Positions 19,901 through 30,659 of a stretch of 64,000 nt of DNA are shown one piece after another. This DNA comes from Limnoperna fortunei (Eukaryota; Mollusca; Bivalvia; Mytilida; Modiolidae): positions 21,781,083 through 21,845,082 of the forward strand of contig OX104123.1 of the NCBI GenBank assembly GCA_944474755.1. Reading direction: 5' to 3'. The notes under the pieces are model-generated. The model made no database searches, was not told the origin of the DNA, and was given only the letters and a program-made list of their open reading frames with translations. Each line of letters starts with the position of its first letter. Positions within the stretch are counted from its first letter, which is position 1. Position numbers and translations under genes: made by a program.

Positions 19901-21374
19901 GAATAACAAAATAGTAAATATTATTTATTTATTTATTAAACATGACATTGATATAGTAGAAAATTGCTAAGATTGGCGTTAAATCCTAATCAAACAAATA
20001 AACAAACAAACATCTACTTAGTAATCAGTCAGCGTTGAGAACGATGTGAAACTTTTTCGTTTTAAACAAGAAAATTAACAAACAATTGGAATGGGAATTG
20101 TTGACTGAATGTTGGCTTTATGTCCAGAGATAAATATTTGGTCGTTCAGGATAAGAACCATATTACAACAAGAAACCAAAGGGGAAAAGGGGGTGGACCA
20201 AAGGGAACTAAATCTTTGACATACATTGGAAAATGGAGCATTGGTTAGGGACAGAAAATTTAAGACTTCTGTAGAACTTAAATAAGCCTAATCTTTCTAT
20301 ATTTAAACGTGGTATTTATCATGCAAGGAAGAAGACCGTCTGTTGACCGCCGTCAGGCCTCTCGTATGCCTACACCAACGAGATGGATTCCCATATCCGC
20401 CACTTAGAAACGCGATGGGCAGCTTGGTAAGGCGAGCACCAAGAACCCTGGAAAAATTTCTACACAAAAATATTGCAGCATACGCTGTGCACAAAGTGCT
20501 CGAAAGTTACTTGTGTTTTAGTTATAATTTGCGATATATCTTGGAACTGGACCTGTTAATTTTTTTAATATTTAATTTCAGGATGCAATATCTTTGTAAG
20601 CAGTGATAAAAGAAATGTTGGTTATTGTGATTGTTTTGCTCCTCTAAAATGCAGATACAATCTTGCTGATGACGCAACCGGTACGTTTGTTATTTAATTT
20701 TACTATCAGTTAATAACTGATTGATTGGATAGTCCGCATAAAGACGTTACGTATTATGACCCGACAAACCCTCCTCCCCCCAAATTTACATCCCCTAAAT
20801 TATCCCTATCGTTAATTCACATTCCGTTATATAGGTCTCTTCATATCAATAAAACTAAAAAATATATTTGATGTCCAGTTGAATTAATTCGACGAGCAGC
20901 TGTCAGTGTCGAGCACTGGAAAGCCTTTCCTTTATCCTGACTTCCGACATGCATTTTTAGAGAACCTGTCGTTTGTGTTTTTTAAGAAGTTATTAAATGT
21001 TTAATTAATTAATTAATTAATTAATTAATTAATTAATCATTAATTGATTAAATGTTTTGCTGTTTTTGTTTCTCACTCGTTTTGGAAGTCTGGGTATTAT
21101 TCTAGAATTAACTTTTTATGTCCTTGATATATAATTGGTTTTTTTTTAAAGTACATACGAATGCACTTGTGTATAACCGTCACAAAACTGATGTTAAATT
21201 GTCAAATAAGTTTTTGATTTTAATAATATTTGTAAACATCGGTTATAAGTCCTTTTTGCATAATGTCAAAATGTTCTCACATTAAATTATGTATTGTATT
21301 TTTATGTACTATTGAGTCTTCGTTGTGTCCTAATTCAAAATTTTGTTACTTTTTTAGGTATATGCGGACCTTGA
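4946..21374 (+). CDS. Secreted cysteine-rich protein with prokineticin-like C-terminus, copy 1 (complete, 155 aa)
   Basis: Coding exons: 4946-4991, 5504-5626, 17854-17961, 19465-19539, 20582-20680, 21358-21374. They total 468 nt, and every intron is phase 1 with GT/AG ends. The untranslated part of the first exon begins near 4912 after CAACAG. Exon 1 gives a short hydrophobic signal peptide starting MCNYLQLV. Exons 2-3 hold eight cysteines (C17, 22, 39, 54, 61, 74, 76, 91) with N-glycosylation sites near 48, 71 and 78. Exons 4-6 give CC-x11-C-x9-C-x13-C-x-C-x5-C-x11-C (C96 to C153), the prokineticin/AVIT/astakine framework; known family members are secreted signalling ligands, or venom peptides in some animals. 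The N-terminal domain is unrecognised. Intron 2 is swollen to 12 kb by nested transposons. A Polinton-like element lies 96 bases upstream of the ATG and splits off the promoter. The gene model is strong because three copies agree; function is inferred from cysteine spacing only. Confidence 0.85.
6254..6665 (-). mobile_element. Short non-autonomous retroelement, family B (full)
   Basis: About 410 bp, flanked by near-identical repeats ATTGAAATAG and ATTGCAATAG; the site is unoccupied in copy 3 (near 60825). On the minus strand it starts near CTGGGACCATACTGGG and ends with a tail of about 55 bp plus TCAA repeats shared with the LINE at 10091-16170, which suggests that the LINE enzyme mobilised it. 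It lies in intron 2 of copy 1. The open frames across it are shadows. Confidence 0.7.
7321..7510. repeat. Subterminal ATCCGTCA/ATCAGTCA repeat cluster, left end
   Basis: Several copies of ATCCGTCA or its complement TGACGGAT, interspersed with ATCAGTCA, just inside the left inverted repeat. About 60 bases from 7321 recur in the same orientation at 17408. Such clusters often bind a transposase. Confidence 0.6.
7633..8270. repeat. Tandem repeat of about 203 bp, three units
   Basis: Units begin near 7633, 7836 and 8040. The first two are nearly identical; the third is diverged and holds C-rich homopolymers around 8070-8092. They lie inside the TA-flanked element. No coding frame is supported. 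Confidence 0.8.
8662..9400. repeat. Tandem repeat of about 130 bp, three units, split by a SINE
   Basis: Units containing GCCACAGTTCCTA and TTTACGACAAAAGC begin near 8662, 8794 and 9255. The second and third are separated by the SINE at 8910-9241. Confidence 0.75.
8910..9241 (+). mobile_element. tRNA-derived SINE (family A) with internal insert
   Basis: Head GGGGCCTCGTTGGCCGAGTG resembles a tRNA 5' half with A box; GGTTCGATTC gives the B box; the 3' end is AACAAACAAA-rich. The 13-bp target duplication AAATAAAGAATAA is at 8897-8909 and 9242-9254. About 115 extra bases sit between head and body, with no match elsewhere in the window. Confidence 0.85.
9842..10070 (+). mobile_element. Degenerate tRNA-derived SINE (family A)
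   Basis: GAGCCGAGTGG head remnant, GATCACGTGGTCTGTCAACA and the B-box region are recognisable; the 3' part is decayed. The LINE inserted just past its 3' end. Confidence 0.6.
10327..13371 (-). pseudogene. LINE ORF2, reverse transcriptase and RNase H part
   Basis: Open frame of 1014 codons, the distal part of ORF2. The upstream endonuclease part lies in another frame because of a one-base shift near 13375, so the listed 5' end is simply the first start-like codon after the shift. RT landmarks: FFDLEKAYD near residue 366, QGSIL, and catalytic YVDD near 455. RNase H landmarks: YTDGSK near 752, CSDSLSCL near 810 and PSHVGIHGN near 858. The end carries CRLGHT followed by C-x2-C...H...C, typical of this superfamily. 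The gene product would reverse-transcribe LINE RNA at nicked chromosomal DNA in the nucleus. Confidence 0.9.
13281..14006 (-). pseudogene. LINE ORF2, apurinic-like endonuclease part
   Basis: Starts MDTLIQWNCRGL, the usual beginning of ORF2. Endonuclease motifs in order are QESHL, GDFNGHNPLWGS and SDHFP, with the catalytic glutamate, aspartate and histidine present. After SDHFP, near 13375, the frame slips and the following residues (to 13281) are out of frame; the RT part continues in the other frame. This is a single-base lesion in an otherwise clean ORF2 of about 1220 codons. Confidence 0.88.
14225..15280 (-). pseudogene. LINE ORF1, gag-like RNA-binding protein with one nonsense codon
   Basis: Start chosen at MASETQIKNG (15280); an upstream in-frame TTG is less likely. 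The lysine-rich N-terminus is followed by an RRM/PRE-like region, then three zinc knuckles: CFKCQKFGHGKGQC, CFRCAEPGHEGFTC and CADCGEAHMSSSKDC. The tail is serine- and threonine-rich. A TAA at 14858-14860 interrupts the frame, but both halves are in the same frame, so one substitution separates this copy from an intact ORF1 of about 351 codons. ORF1 proteins coat LINE RNA in ribonucleoprotein particles. Confidence 0.85.
15490..16165 (-). repeat. LINE 5' UTR: two tandem structured modules of about 330 bp
   Basis: Both modules share CTTCCTCAGC, TTGCCGTGTGTTGC, CCCTGACTTC, CTAGACGGGA and the closing AGAAGGCGGTGGCT. Each ends in a stem-loop: 15829-15842 pairs perfectly with 15926-15939 (14 bp), and 15507-15519 pairs with 15580-15593 (one bulge). 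Stem sequences differ between modules. A third hairpin pairs 16009-16017 with 16039-16047. This is probably the promoter and/or RNA-structure region of the LINE. The short open frames here are not genes. Confidence 0.75.
16380..16560 (+). mobile_element. Degenerate tRNA-derived SINE (family A)
   Basis: Head GGGGCCTAGGTGGCTGATTGG and the later GACTCCACTTTAATTGACAA and CTCCGGCTTTCTCCC segments match family A; the rest is decayed. From here to about 17200 the TA-flanked element shows nothing else recognisable. Confidence 0.6.
17230..17470. repeat. Subterminal ATCCGTCA/TGACGGAT repeat cluster, right end
   Basis: At least six copies of the motif in both orientations beside the right inverted repeat, including a direct copy of the left-end segment at 17408-17466. 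It mirrors the cluster at 7321-7510. Confidence 0.6.
18216..18724 (-). mobile_element. Non-autonomous retroelement, family C
   Basis: About 510 bp with 14-bp target duplication TACAATGTATTTTG at 18202-18215 and 18725-18738. Copies 2 and 3 of the host gene hold the empty site near 39796 and 62213. Nearly identical to the copy at 22230, so recently active. The tail region is a variant of the LINE tail (CCCGAGCAGCAATATTTCAG on the plus strand). The 69-codon frame inside recurs in both copies and is not a gene. Confidence 0.85.
21001..21036. repeat. TTAA tetranucleotide microsatellite
   Basis: Nine consecutive TTAA units in the last intron of copy 1, absent from copy 2. Confidence 0.9.
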
Positions 21375-22104
21375 ATTATTGAAATTGGAATTTAATTTGT
21401 TACATGAACGAAAAAGTTTTTAAAACAAATTTTACCATCTTGAAGTTTGTATTTACTGATTTGTATTTCATAACATTAAATTATCATGCGGCATCCATTA
21501 CCCTATTTTTCCTCAAGTTAGTATTCTTGACCAACAATTCACCCACTAAATGCACAAACACAAGACAACAATGTGTTACGGAAGTTAACGTTTTGTAGCG
21601 GTTAAAGCGAGTCTACTTTTATTGAAATCTATAAAAAGGGTTCTTTATCGTGCAAGGCGCGTATTACTCTCTTAAAACGTTACCCACTGCGGTACGGATT
21701 TCTGTATCATTACCTAACAACCCCGCCCCCTCCCAAAAAAAACGAGTGGGCAAAACTGTGGGTAGAGCAACGTGGACCCTCACACTGTGTTTAGAGCTTG
21801 ATCAATAGAAGATGAATAAGTACATTAGCCACTCTAGTACTAGACGATAAGAATCCTTGAACGGTACGCTTTTAGAAGTGTTATACGAAGATCAGGGCTA
21901 ACCAAAATGTACTTTTTGTAAAGCATTTGATGTTCAAAGCACATTCATTGTGCGGGTCAGGTTATTTATTAAAGTTTGCCGGTCAAATTAAGTGGGGAGT
22001 ACATACAAATTAAGTTCGACTAAATATCGGAAGTATTTTTATTCACTAGTTTCCCCAATACATATTTATAAATACAATAATAACTTGGTTTCGCCACCGT
22101 TTAT

Positions 22105-22850
22105 GATTGATTGACTGGACGTTTGCTTTACGTCCGGCGAGCAGTATTTCAGCTATATTAGGACGGGAACAAGTTAACAAACAATAAATCAATTAAAAAG
22201 AGGGATGGGACAGAGGGAACAAAATTTGATTGATTGATTGATTGATTAATGGTGTTTAACGCCCGAGCAGCAATATTTCAGCTATATTCAGGCGATGAAC
22301 ATGAAATGGATGATAAAATGAACATGAAATGATGATTAATGAAAATGGGATGGGACACAAGGAAAAATATGGGTAACGGATTTTAGATTGCCACTGGCAA
22401 ATGGGAGGATGGATAGGGTCGGGCAATTTAGCCTCCTGTAGCGGGATCGAAATCCCTACTCATAGCGAATACTACAGCAGCGTTCTTTAACGTGCGAGGA
22501 ACGTGGCAGTTTTCCCAACACGGTGCACTAATATGGTTTGCGGTCAGGTTTTCCGTATTATGGCCTGACAACCCCAGCTTGCCAGGGGTACCCCATTCAA
22601 CCACCTGGGGCACACATCCCAGTCGGTCTTTAGGCAAACCGACCTGACACGCCGGTCAGGGTACTGGGCGCTATTTAGTCGCCTTTTACGACAAGCTAGC
22701 GCGACTGCGGTCTATTCTTTTAGCCACCCGGATCCCGCACGGGGCGGAACAAAATTTGACTGCCACTGGAAAAGTACGGAGTATTGGGTAGAGTCGGAGA
22801 ATTTAGCATTTTGTAGCGGCTACAATGAACCTACTCTTTTTCGAAATCTA
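22105..22850 (-). mobile_element. Older family B element interrupted by a family C element
   Basis: GTTTGCTTTACGTCCGGCGAGCAG... to 22229 and AACAAAATTTGACTGCCACTGG... from 22746 are the two halves of one family B copy, split by the element at 22230-22745. Confidence 0.75.
22230..22745 (-). mobile_element. Non-autonomous retroelement, family C (full length)
   Basis: Perfect 14-bp target duplication GGAACAAAATTTGA at 22216-22229 and 22746-22759. On the minus strand the element begins near CCCCGTGCGGGATCCGGG, resembling the first bases of the 10091-16170 LINE (CCCCGTGTGGGACCCGGG), and ends with TCAA repeats. It therefore resembles the LINE at both ends. Confidence 0.88.
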
Positions 22851-22854
22851 CAAA

Positions 22855-24010
22855 CCAGCGATCAATATAGATAAAGAAAAATATTGCACTCAGCACCCCA
22901 GTCGATGCTGGCTACGACGTTTAAAATATTAAATGCCTATAAGCATTTTATTTTTAACATTTTGATATGGGGTAGAACGGTTAGTCTTGAATCAAATATG
23001 AGAACAAGAAAAAAATAGTTTCCTTTTCAATTTTGATGGGATTATTATGTAATTTAAATTTAGGATCTAGACGCATCTTTCGTTTATTACAAAAATGCAT
23101 TCCAACGATTTTCCAGTGGAGAATTTAAAACCATTCCCCATCGCCAATTTCTCTATTCTATTTCAACATAACTGCAGTAGACGTTCAATATTACTAATGT
23201 TTTTCCTCGGTAACATATGAGGAAATTGTCAACGTATATAGAAGAATCAACATTATCTTTTAAAACTTTAGCAAGGCTATTAATTTTGATACCGAATAAA
23301 GTGATATATAGGATGCTTCCCAGTGGAGCACCCATCTCCTGTTCAAAAAAGTTAGATGAAGTACAATATACCCTAACTTTAAATTCCCTGTCAGATAAAA
23401 AGTTTGATATAAAGGTATGAAGTCTCCCTTTAAACCCCGTATTTAAAAAACGATGCTTTAAAATACCATATTTCCATGTTGTGTCCTTGCTTTTTCTAAA
23501 TCGAAAAATTGTTCAAAGAAATTTTTAGCTCTTCCAAAGAAAAAGGTCTATTATAATCTCCTAAATTTTTTGACAGGAAATTAGGCTTTGATGTTTATTT
23601 TTTTAATTTTGATTCGCTGAAAATTGGAATGTATGCCATTAGCTTTACTGTTTTTACCTTTAATTTTACGAATCATGTTCCAAATTTTATTCATAGGGGT
23701 ATAGTTATTTAATTTAAAAACAAAGTTTTACAAATCAGTGTTAAGATCAACACGACTATGCAAAACTTGATCTTGTATAAGAATGGTAGAGCAGCCAGCA
23801 GCTCTATCATTCTCGCCTACATATGCGCTGTATATAGAGTAGTTTTTTTATTATTTCGCTGGGATTCTTGGAGACAAAATGCAACAGGAAGAAAGACTTG
23901 AACTAGTAATGTAATTTCAAGAAAAGTAATCTAAAGACCTGCACAAGTCCATTGTATTATTGTACCCATTATGGTTTGTGAATAGGGGAATAGTTGAAAG
24001 TTGGGGAAGA
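22855..24010 (-). pseudogene. Decayed LINE ORF2 fragment
   Basis: Matches the RT and endonuclease parts of the full LINE from CCAGCGATC (11628 equivalent) up to the ORF2 start region (14008 equivalent), with large internal deletions and frameshifts. A remnant of the YVDD block is readable as YVDN. Confidence 0.8.
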
Positions 24011-24559
24011 TATTTCGAGTGATACCACTCTCGTTCTTGCTGTTCTCTCAAATGACGGGTAAGCTAGAAAAATGTAATGCCAAATACAATTCCCCTCTCT
24101 GCCACACGTCAAATTTATGGGATACTAAAAATTTATTTTTGTGACGATTATTTTGTTGTTAAAAAGTTTTCAGTATAACATACCGGAACAATTGTTTAAA
24201 GACAATGTTGCATTAGGTCACGAGTAATGAATATAATACCAAACTCTTTCTTTGTCGGACTTTCTCTTTGATAAAATTTTTTTAAAAGTAAGAACGAAAC
24301 GAATGGGTATGCATCGAGGTGTCTGGGCAAGTTGAAGCTATAAATATACATGAAGGCATAAAATATCATTAAATTGCAAATTTTAAAAAAAACTAGTCAA
24401 TTAGTTTAATCACTTTTTTATTTTCTTGGAAACTGAAAGCAGAACAAAAAATAACAGTTTAAAATTGTACCGCTTTATGGACATTCAGAAGAATGCTTAG
24501 AAAGTAAACACACATCCGAAACCAGACACCAGTTGTTAAGCTACTCCTGTTAACCAGAA
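24011..24559. other. AT-rich intergenic DNA, nothing recognised
   Basis: No open frame with family motifs, no splice-consistent exon and no repeat recurring in the window was seen here. Confidence 0.5.
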
Positions 24560-25060
24560 TGGTTTTTTTTAATACAACTGCAATCCGTTTGTTCTCATGA
24601 CATGATTTTTTAACATGTTTCATGAGGCAGCTCTAGTTGTGTGTACTATGCAAGAACACCACAGAAATCGTGTTTATAGGAACATGACTGGAAAGACCTT
24701 ATTGTATTTCTTATGATTATTTTTTTTCGTAAAAGATAGAAGCAGACAATAAATGGGAAAAATTATTTTCTTATCAAGACGTTCATTTGGTACATTTGGC
24801 GTTTCAGTTAATCGGTTTTATGGTTTAAACTTGAAAACGGTTAGAGATAATATATTAAACATATAGGTGTAACATGATCAGAATGATAAAAGCTTTAATT
24901 TGAGTCAAAGGTCATAGGTCAAGGTCATAACATAGTAACGCAGTAACTGTTAATCAAGATGATATACTTTACCAAAATATGTCATTTCATGACCGAAAGT
25001 GACTTTTCTTTCCTAGCAACGGGCATTAAAGTCCTTAACAACGCGGGTATGTTAAGGCCC
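24560..25060. repeat. Dispersed repeat, copy 1 (partner at 30890-31330)
   Basis: Shares AGCAGACAATAA, TTCATTTGGTACATTTGGCG, GTTAATCGGTTTTATGGT and GGTCATAGGTCAAGG with the second copy. Also carries the GGAAAGACCTT motif. No coding frame. Family unknown. Confidence 0.65.
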
Positions 25061-28000
25061 TTTCGGTTGATTTTTTAAAACCAGTTATTTCCCTTTACTG
25101 AAGCAACGTCAATGGCGTCGCTTCCATGGCAACGTATAGTTGCGTCGATAATAATTTTGGTTTAGTACGCGTATATGCAACATTAAATCGAATACGTATA
25201 TGTGTAGTACGATGTCTAACAGTGACAGAAAGCGTTAAACACATTTAATTTGTAGTAATATTGGGAGTATTATTAATGAAACTGATTATTTTCGATCCGT
25301 TCTTGATTGCCCATATTTGGAAGATCTCAATCGCAGAGAAGCTTTAGAATGATACACGATGACGATGAAAAAACACAGAGCACATGGAACCATCAAATAC
25401 GACAGGAAAGCAGATGATGTATAGTGGTAAGTTTACTGTTATGTCTTAATTTGATACTTAGGGGGTGGTCAGTTTCAAATGTGGCGATAGTTTCATATAA
25501 GTTATAGGTTAATTTAGACTTGCGGCTGTGGACGATGTCGTTGTCGACAAATCATGTATTCGTTTTATATAATTGTGTATATACATATATGTACCTGTAT
25601 AAATGTGTCTTTTAAATGCAAATGAAAAAAACTACTTTACTTTATTATACTTAACTCAGACAATGCTTGTGACATAATAATGTATACCCCCCCCCCCCCC
25701 CAAATTTGCAAATTCCAAAGACTAACATGGCTTAGGGATAATTGACCTCCCCTTTCCAAATTTCCAACACATGTTTCCCCACAACCGGTAAACACCAAAT
25801 TACAAGAAAATTAAGTTAACAAAATAACCAAACCAATTTTGTTTTCATTTAAGAGTTACCTAATATTTTTCAATAATTTGAAGGATGTTGGGTTCAGTTA
25901 ATATATTAATATTTAAATACTAAAATGGCCTATTGATCTTTACTTTGTTAAAATAGTGTGCTTATGGTTAGGATGTACATTGTAAAGGTAATTTTGAATA
26001 GGTGTTTTAAAAAGTAAAGTTGTCAATGTACCCCAATGTGGAACAAGACCCTATTTAAAGTTATGTTCCTTCAATGTTACAATAAACGAGCAGTTTCGTG
26101 TTATAATAATGTAATAATTAACCAATTGTTGTAAACTAACAAGTGTTTACATTTAGGTCTACCATGTTTTCAGAATATACTTGCATGACTTGCTGGTACC
26201 TTAAACTTAGTTAGCACCACTGACAAACTTTGTAAACTAGAAACCTTTATGACACTATGGTTTTTTTCTATTACAATTTTACAAAAAAAATGCTTCTGGA
26301 TTGTGTTATTTAAATCAACATTTTCATACCATGTGATAATTTCTGTGAATTCAGAACCACATACAATTTTTTTCACAATATACTTTATATTGCATTCCCT
26401 CACAAAAAGCTGTACATTCTTATAAAGACGTGCATGTTAAACTCTCTAGTCTCTTAGGCTTGTGCAAAAAAAATATATATTTTTCAATATGAAGGTTTGA
26501 TGCAGTTTGATTCTGAAACCAATAAAACTTTATATTTACTAGTATGTATTAAAGCCATATGCGTACACGCTATATTTTAATTTTTTTGCAGGTTTACCAT
26601 GTTCACTACCACCACAACATACTTAAAGTGCAAGTAAAGGCTTTAGCTGTATTACAGGAATATAATATGTAGAACCAGTTGTAGTTACTAAATAATATAA
26701 TGAATAAAGTAATTTTCCCTCCTGCCTTGTCCAAATGCATAAAAGTAAAAAGCCAATTACAGAGGTAAGGAAAAATTATGTTTTAAAAGTAATTCTTTCA
26801 TATTAGTATAACCTTACTTTTCCACTATCTTATTCTTGGTATGAAAGAATTGCATTTTATTGTAAAAACAAACAAGTACATATACATATTATGTGTTTAA
26901 TTGAGGATTCATAATAAGACATACTGTATATTGAACTTTCACCAGGTTTCCATTCAGTTGACAGATGTTTGTTTTAGTCCATTCTACTTTACTAGTTAAA
27001 TCATACTTGTTTTATTCACACATTTCTTTTTCTTATTTATCTTAAATTATAATGGTGTGGCAATTCACAAAAATGGCATTTATTGTCTGTTTGCATGACT
27101 CATGCATGGGGCATTTACATATATACAGCAAACTATAAAGTGCTTTCATTTCTTCCCTCCCTAAAAAAAAGACTAGTTGTGTGCAGGGATTTTAGAGTGG
27201 ACAGGTACTCTTACTCGCCCAAGGTCATTAAGAGTACCAGCAGCTGAAATTAGTTAACCCGCAAAAAATAATTCATAAAAAGTCCGAAACCTTTTTGATA
27301 CCTTCGACATATTGGAAAGTACCTCCTGGTATTAAAAACTTTGAAACCTTTGTCAGTGTTACTACATGTAGTTTGTAGCTTTGTATACATGCTATCAGTA
27401 TGACCAGTGTTAAACACAACACTCACTGATTGAAAAAGGATTAATGACCCTGAGTGATCTGTTACAAATACTAGTTCATCTGTCTACAATCATGGATCTG
27501 GCATTGCTTTTATAATCTTGTCCCAATCAGTTTGATCTGGAATCGATAATTGAATTATATCAATCTGTTTATTTAGAGATAGATGCTTTTCTGTAAATAT
27601 AAAAATTAAAGGAATATTATGGTATACTTTCATTCGTGGATAAATTACTGTTTTTTAAAAACAATACCTTGCTGTTACAAAATAGAGCATTTCAGAAATT
27701 TTTTATTGAAATATTTAAATTAAAATTAGAAAAAAATAGAAGATACCAATTAGTAATCAGGAAAAGTCCAAGAAATACAAATCCTTGTTTAAACAAGAGT
27801 AGAGAGCGACAAAACTAACAGACACACAGCACAAAAAAGTAACACAAACCCCACCAAGAACCTGGGGCGAGACCAGGTACTCTGGAGGGTAAGCAATTAC
27901 TGCTCTACGTATTGCTCAGGTAATCTGGTAAAAAATTTTTATTTAAAAATGCTATTCAATTTCACAATCTCTGTAATATATATATTGTTTTAAGATTCAT

Positions 28001-28734
28001 ATTAATTAAAAGTATTTATCACTTATTATTGTTCTGGTTATTTTTAAGGGACGAGGTTTCAAACTTTTGGCTGAAATACACAGACTTGAACAGAGATGAC
28101 AGCTGTCAACTATGTTTAAAAACATTTAACTAATGTGGTGAAAATCAGCTTATTCTCTTCCTGGATATTGTGCATAATTAAGCTTACACTAATTGGCGAA
28201 ATCTTAAAAGCAGTTAGAAACCTATATTAATACTACTATGTAAACAACAGTTTCGAACTATAGAACATAATCTGTTTAATTCAGTCCTGCAAGACCAAAA
28301 AATCTGCTTTTTTTGAACTAGACGTGTAGTTAAATTAAAACCTACTGATTAAGTTCTATATTTCATATTTTCTCCTGCTAAATAAAATTTCATTTAATAG
28401 TTTTGAGTATATGGAACAAAATATTAGTTGTACCTGTAATAAGGTGGATCATTCTCTGAATTTTAATTTAATTTGTCACAGACACAGAACATTTGATTGA
28501 TAGCTAAACGAGCATGGTAAGAGAGAAGTAGGTGTCTGGTCAGTGTGGAATGGATGGATCCAATTGAAGGCAGGTTATGCGAGCGCTTCTTTTTATGTGA
28601 AGACCAGAAGTGACTATATATTGATTACAGGAAGGCACGAAATAAGATACATTTAAGTATGCAGTACATTATTTTTGTTCTTACCATAATACAGATAATT
28701 GCTTCCTTGGTATTTAAGAACTTCCGTCATCTGG
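25061..28734. other. AT-rich intergenic DNA without a supported gene
   Basis: A locally CpG-richer stretch near 25100-25200 contains TTCCATGGCAAC, an X-box-like half site, and short frames near 25220-25435 end at a GTAAG. No coherent exon chain follows. A C homopolymer lies near 25688. The remainder is AT-rich with only short frames. Confidence 0.4.
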
Positions 28735-28930
28735 GTTTTGTTTAAATTCAGTGTTTAACACCACTCTTTCAGCAATTTTCCAGCTATAACATGCTGCCAG
28801 TTTTTATTTAAAGAGTACCTGATGAAAACCCCATCCTTACAGCAAGGAAACTGGCAATCCTTGTTAATTCAAGTTGCGAGTTGAGCACACCCTGCCTGCA
28901 TTAAAACTATAACCTTAGTAATTGAAAGGC
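28735..28930 (-). mobile_element. Degenerate tRNA-derived SINE (family A)
   Basis: GTTTAACACCACTCTTTCAG, AACTGGCAATCCTTGTTAAT and CACACCCTGCCTGC match the reverse complement of family A; the tRNA head is lost. Confidence 0.55.
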
Positions 28931-29263
28931 ACATGATCAATATATCAGACAATTTGCTTACTTAACTACTGTGCTGTTTAGTACCCATACAGCCTACCAC
29001 TAACTTACATGGAAGACGAGGGCGTGTACTTTTTTTTACAGAACTTTAACTTTCCTATTGAGTAAATATTGGTACGAAGGATCAGAAACAAAATATTCTC
29101 TGGTTACAATCTTTTTTGTTTGGTGCAGATGAACAACAAACTCAATTGTAATCAACACATAAAGATATGAACATCTATACATTGATTGATTATTTGTTGT
29201 TTAACGTCCAGCAAGCAGTATTTCAGAACATCTATACAGAAAAATCACATGGAAACTAACCAA

Positions 29264-29522
29264 AAAATGTTTTTGTTTGTATGATGTTTAACGCCACTTT
29301 ATGCAATTTTTCAGCTATGTCATGTCGTCCAGTTTTTATTGGGGGTGGAAGCCTGAGAGAACCTCCAACCTTTGGTAGAAAAACTGGCAATCCTTGTGAA
29401 ATAAGATTGGAGTCGAGTACACCCTGCCCCCAGTGAGACTCGAACCCGCAACCTCAGTGTTGGCAGACCACGTGATCTATAGTAGACGAACTGCCTTAAC
29501 CACTCGGCCACCGAGGCCCCTT
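29264..29522 (-). mobile_element. tRNA-derived SINE (family A)
   Basis: Near full length; ends at CCACTCGGCCACCGAGGCCCC, the complement of the tRNA-like head. The B-box complement GAGACTCGAACCCGC is intact. The 63-codon open frame across it is a shadow. Confidence 0.85.
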
Positions 29523-30659
29523 AAAAAATGAGAGCTAAAATCAAGGGATGATTACAAATCTCCATTCAGACAAACTTGTAAATCACAAAACTAAAAACAA
29601 CAAAAACTTGATTAACTGGAAGCCAATAAAAACCAAGGGTGCACGGGACGCACAAACTGTTCAATGCATGGCACATATTCTGAATAAAAATATATCTATT
29701 TCTGTATATTTTACATCTAAAAATATATTATATCGGTGAAACATGAAATATTGCTAGGGTCTCCATCATTGATTGAACCTTCCATCCCCAGCTGAGGCAA
29801 CATTTCATGGTCTACAGTTACAGTATAGTATTACCTCGTTCTTAATTTAGATCTTCAATATCTTTCATTTTATTTTTAGGCTTGGTAGCCGTTCTGATCC
29901 ATAATGTTGATCGTTTTACTTTTAGTATTCGTGCAAATAAAGGAAAAGTTTTTGTCCACATTCTATTTTGCCACGATAATTTGCAATATCGCCATTTAGA
30001 CATGTTTTTCTGTGTGAATTCGACAACCAAAAGGTGGTCACAGAGAACAAACGAAAGTGGTTTACCCCCCCCCCCCCCCCCTATTTATAGGTCATTATGC
30101 ATTGAAATGTGTTCATGTCAATGATTCTAATGTGAACACCTTATAAAACTTTAATTTACTTTATATATAAAATAGACATAAATGCACGACACGTTACATT
30201 GAAGATGAAAACGTTTTATGTTGTATGTTCGTGCTGTCTAAACTTGTTAATAGCCGTCTCCCCTGGTACTTAATCATGCAAACGTTTGTAAGCAATGACC
30301 TTCATTTTTCTCATTGTAGACGTCAACTTACTTTGGTCAGCCCTACCTTTTTTATCGTACTAATTAACACTTGTTATGTATCATTCTTTTTGGAAAACCA
30401 GCAAGAATCGTTCTTTAAATGGCGATAAATCCTCGCATGTATTTATACAGTGCTATTTGCTGAAGAATGTCAGTAATGCATGGGCTTGTTGCATCGTCGA
30501 TAGTTTTTCATGGATTTAATTATTTTCCAGCAACCTGCATGACTATCGCCAGTTTATGAATACAACTAGATACAATTACGAATGTATTGGTGAAATTTCA
30601 TGCTACAAAAATGACATTAAAAGATAGGGCCAACGCGAAATATAAAATTCGTAGTTATT
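29523..30659. other. Intergenic DNA, nothing recognised
   Basis: Contains a C homopolymer near 30066 and short unsupported frames only. Confidence 0.45.

Noticed and set aside
20303..20606. Frames spanning the sequence before the exon at 20582
   Set aside because: Made of decayed family B repeat; only 20582-20680 is conserved with correct splice sites.
25220..25435. Possible first exon near an X-box-like site
   Set aside because: Frames are interrupted by stops, and no downstream exon with a matching phase was found.
28040..28095. Possible last exon GRGFKLLAEIHRLEQR followed by TGA
   Set aside because: Weak acceptor, no polyadenylation signal and no matching upstream exon; likely chance.
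29455..29522. tRNA genes at SINE heads (also 49715, 52095, 8910)
   Set aside because: Only the 5' tRNA-like part and promoter boxes are kept; no complete cloverleaf with acceptor pairing is present.
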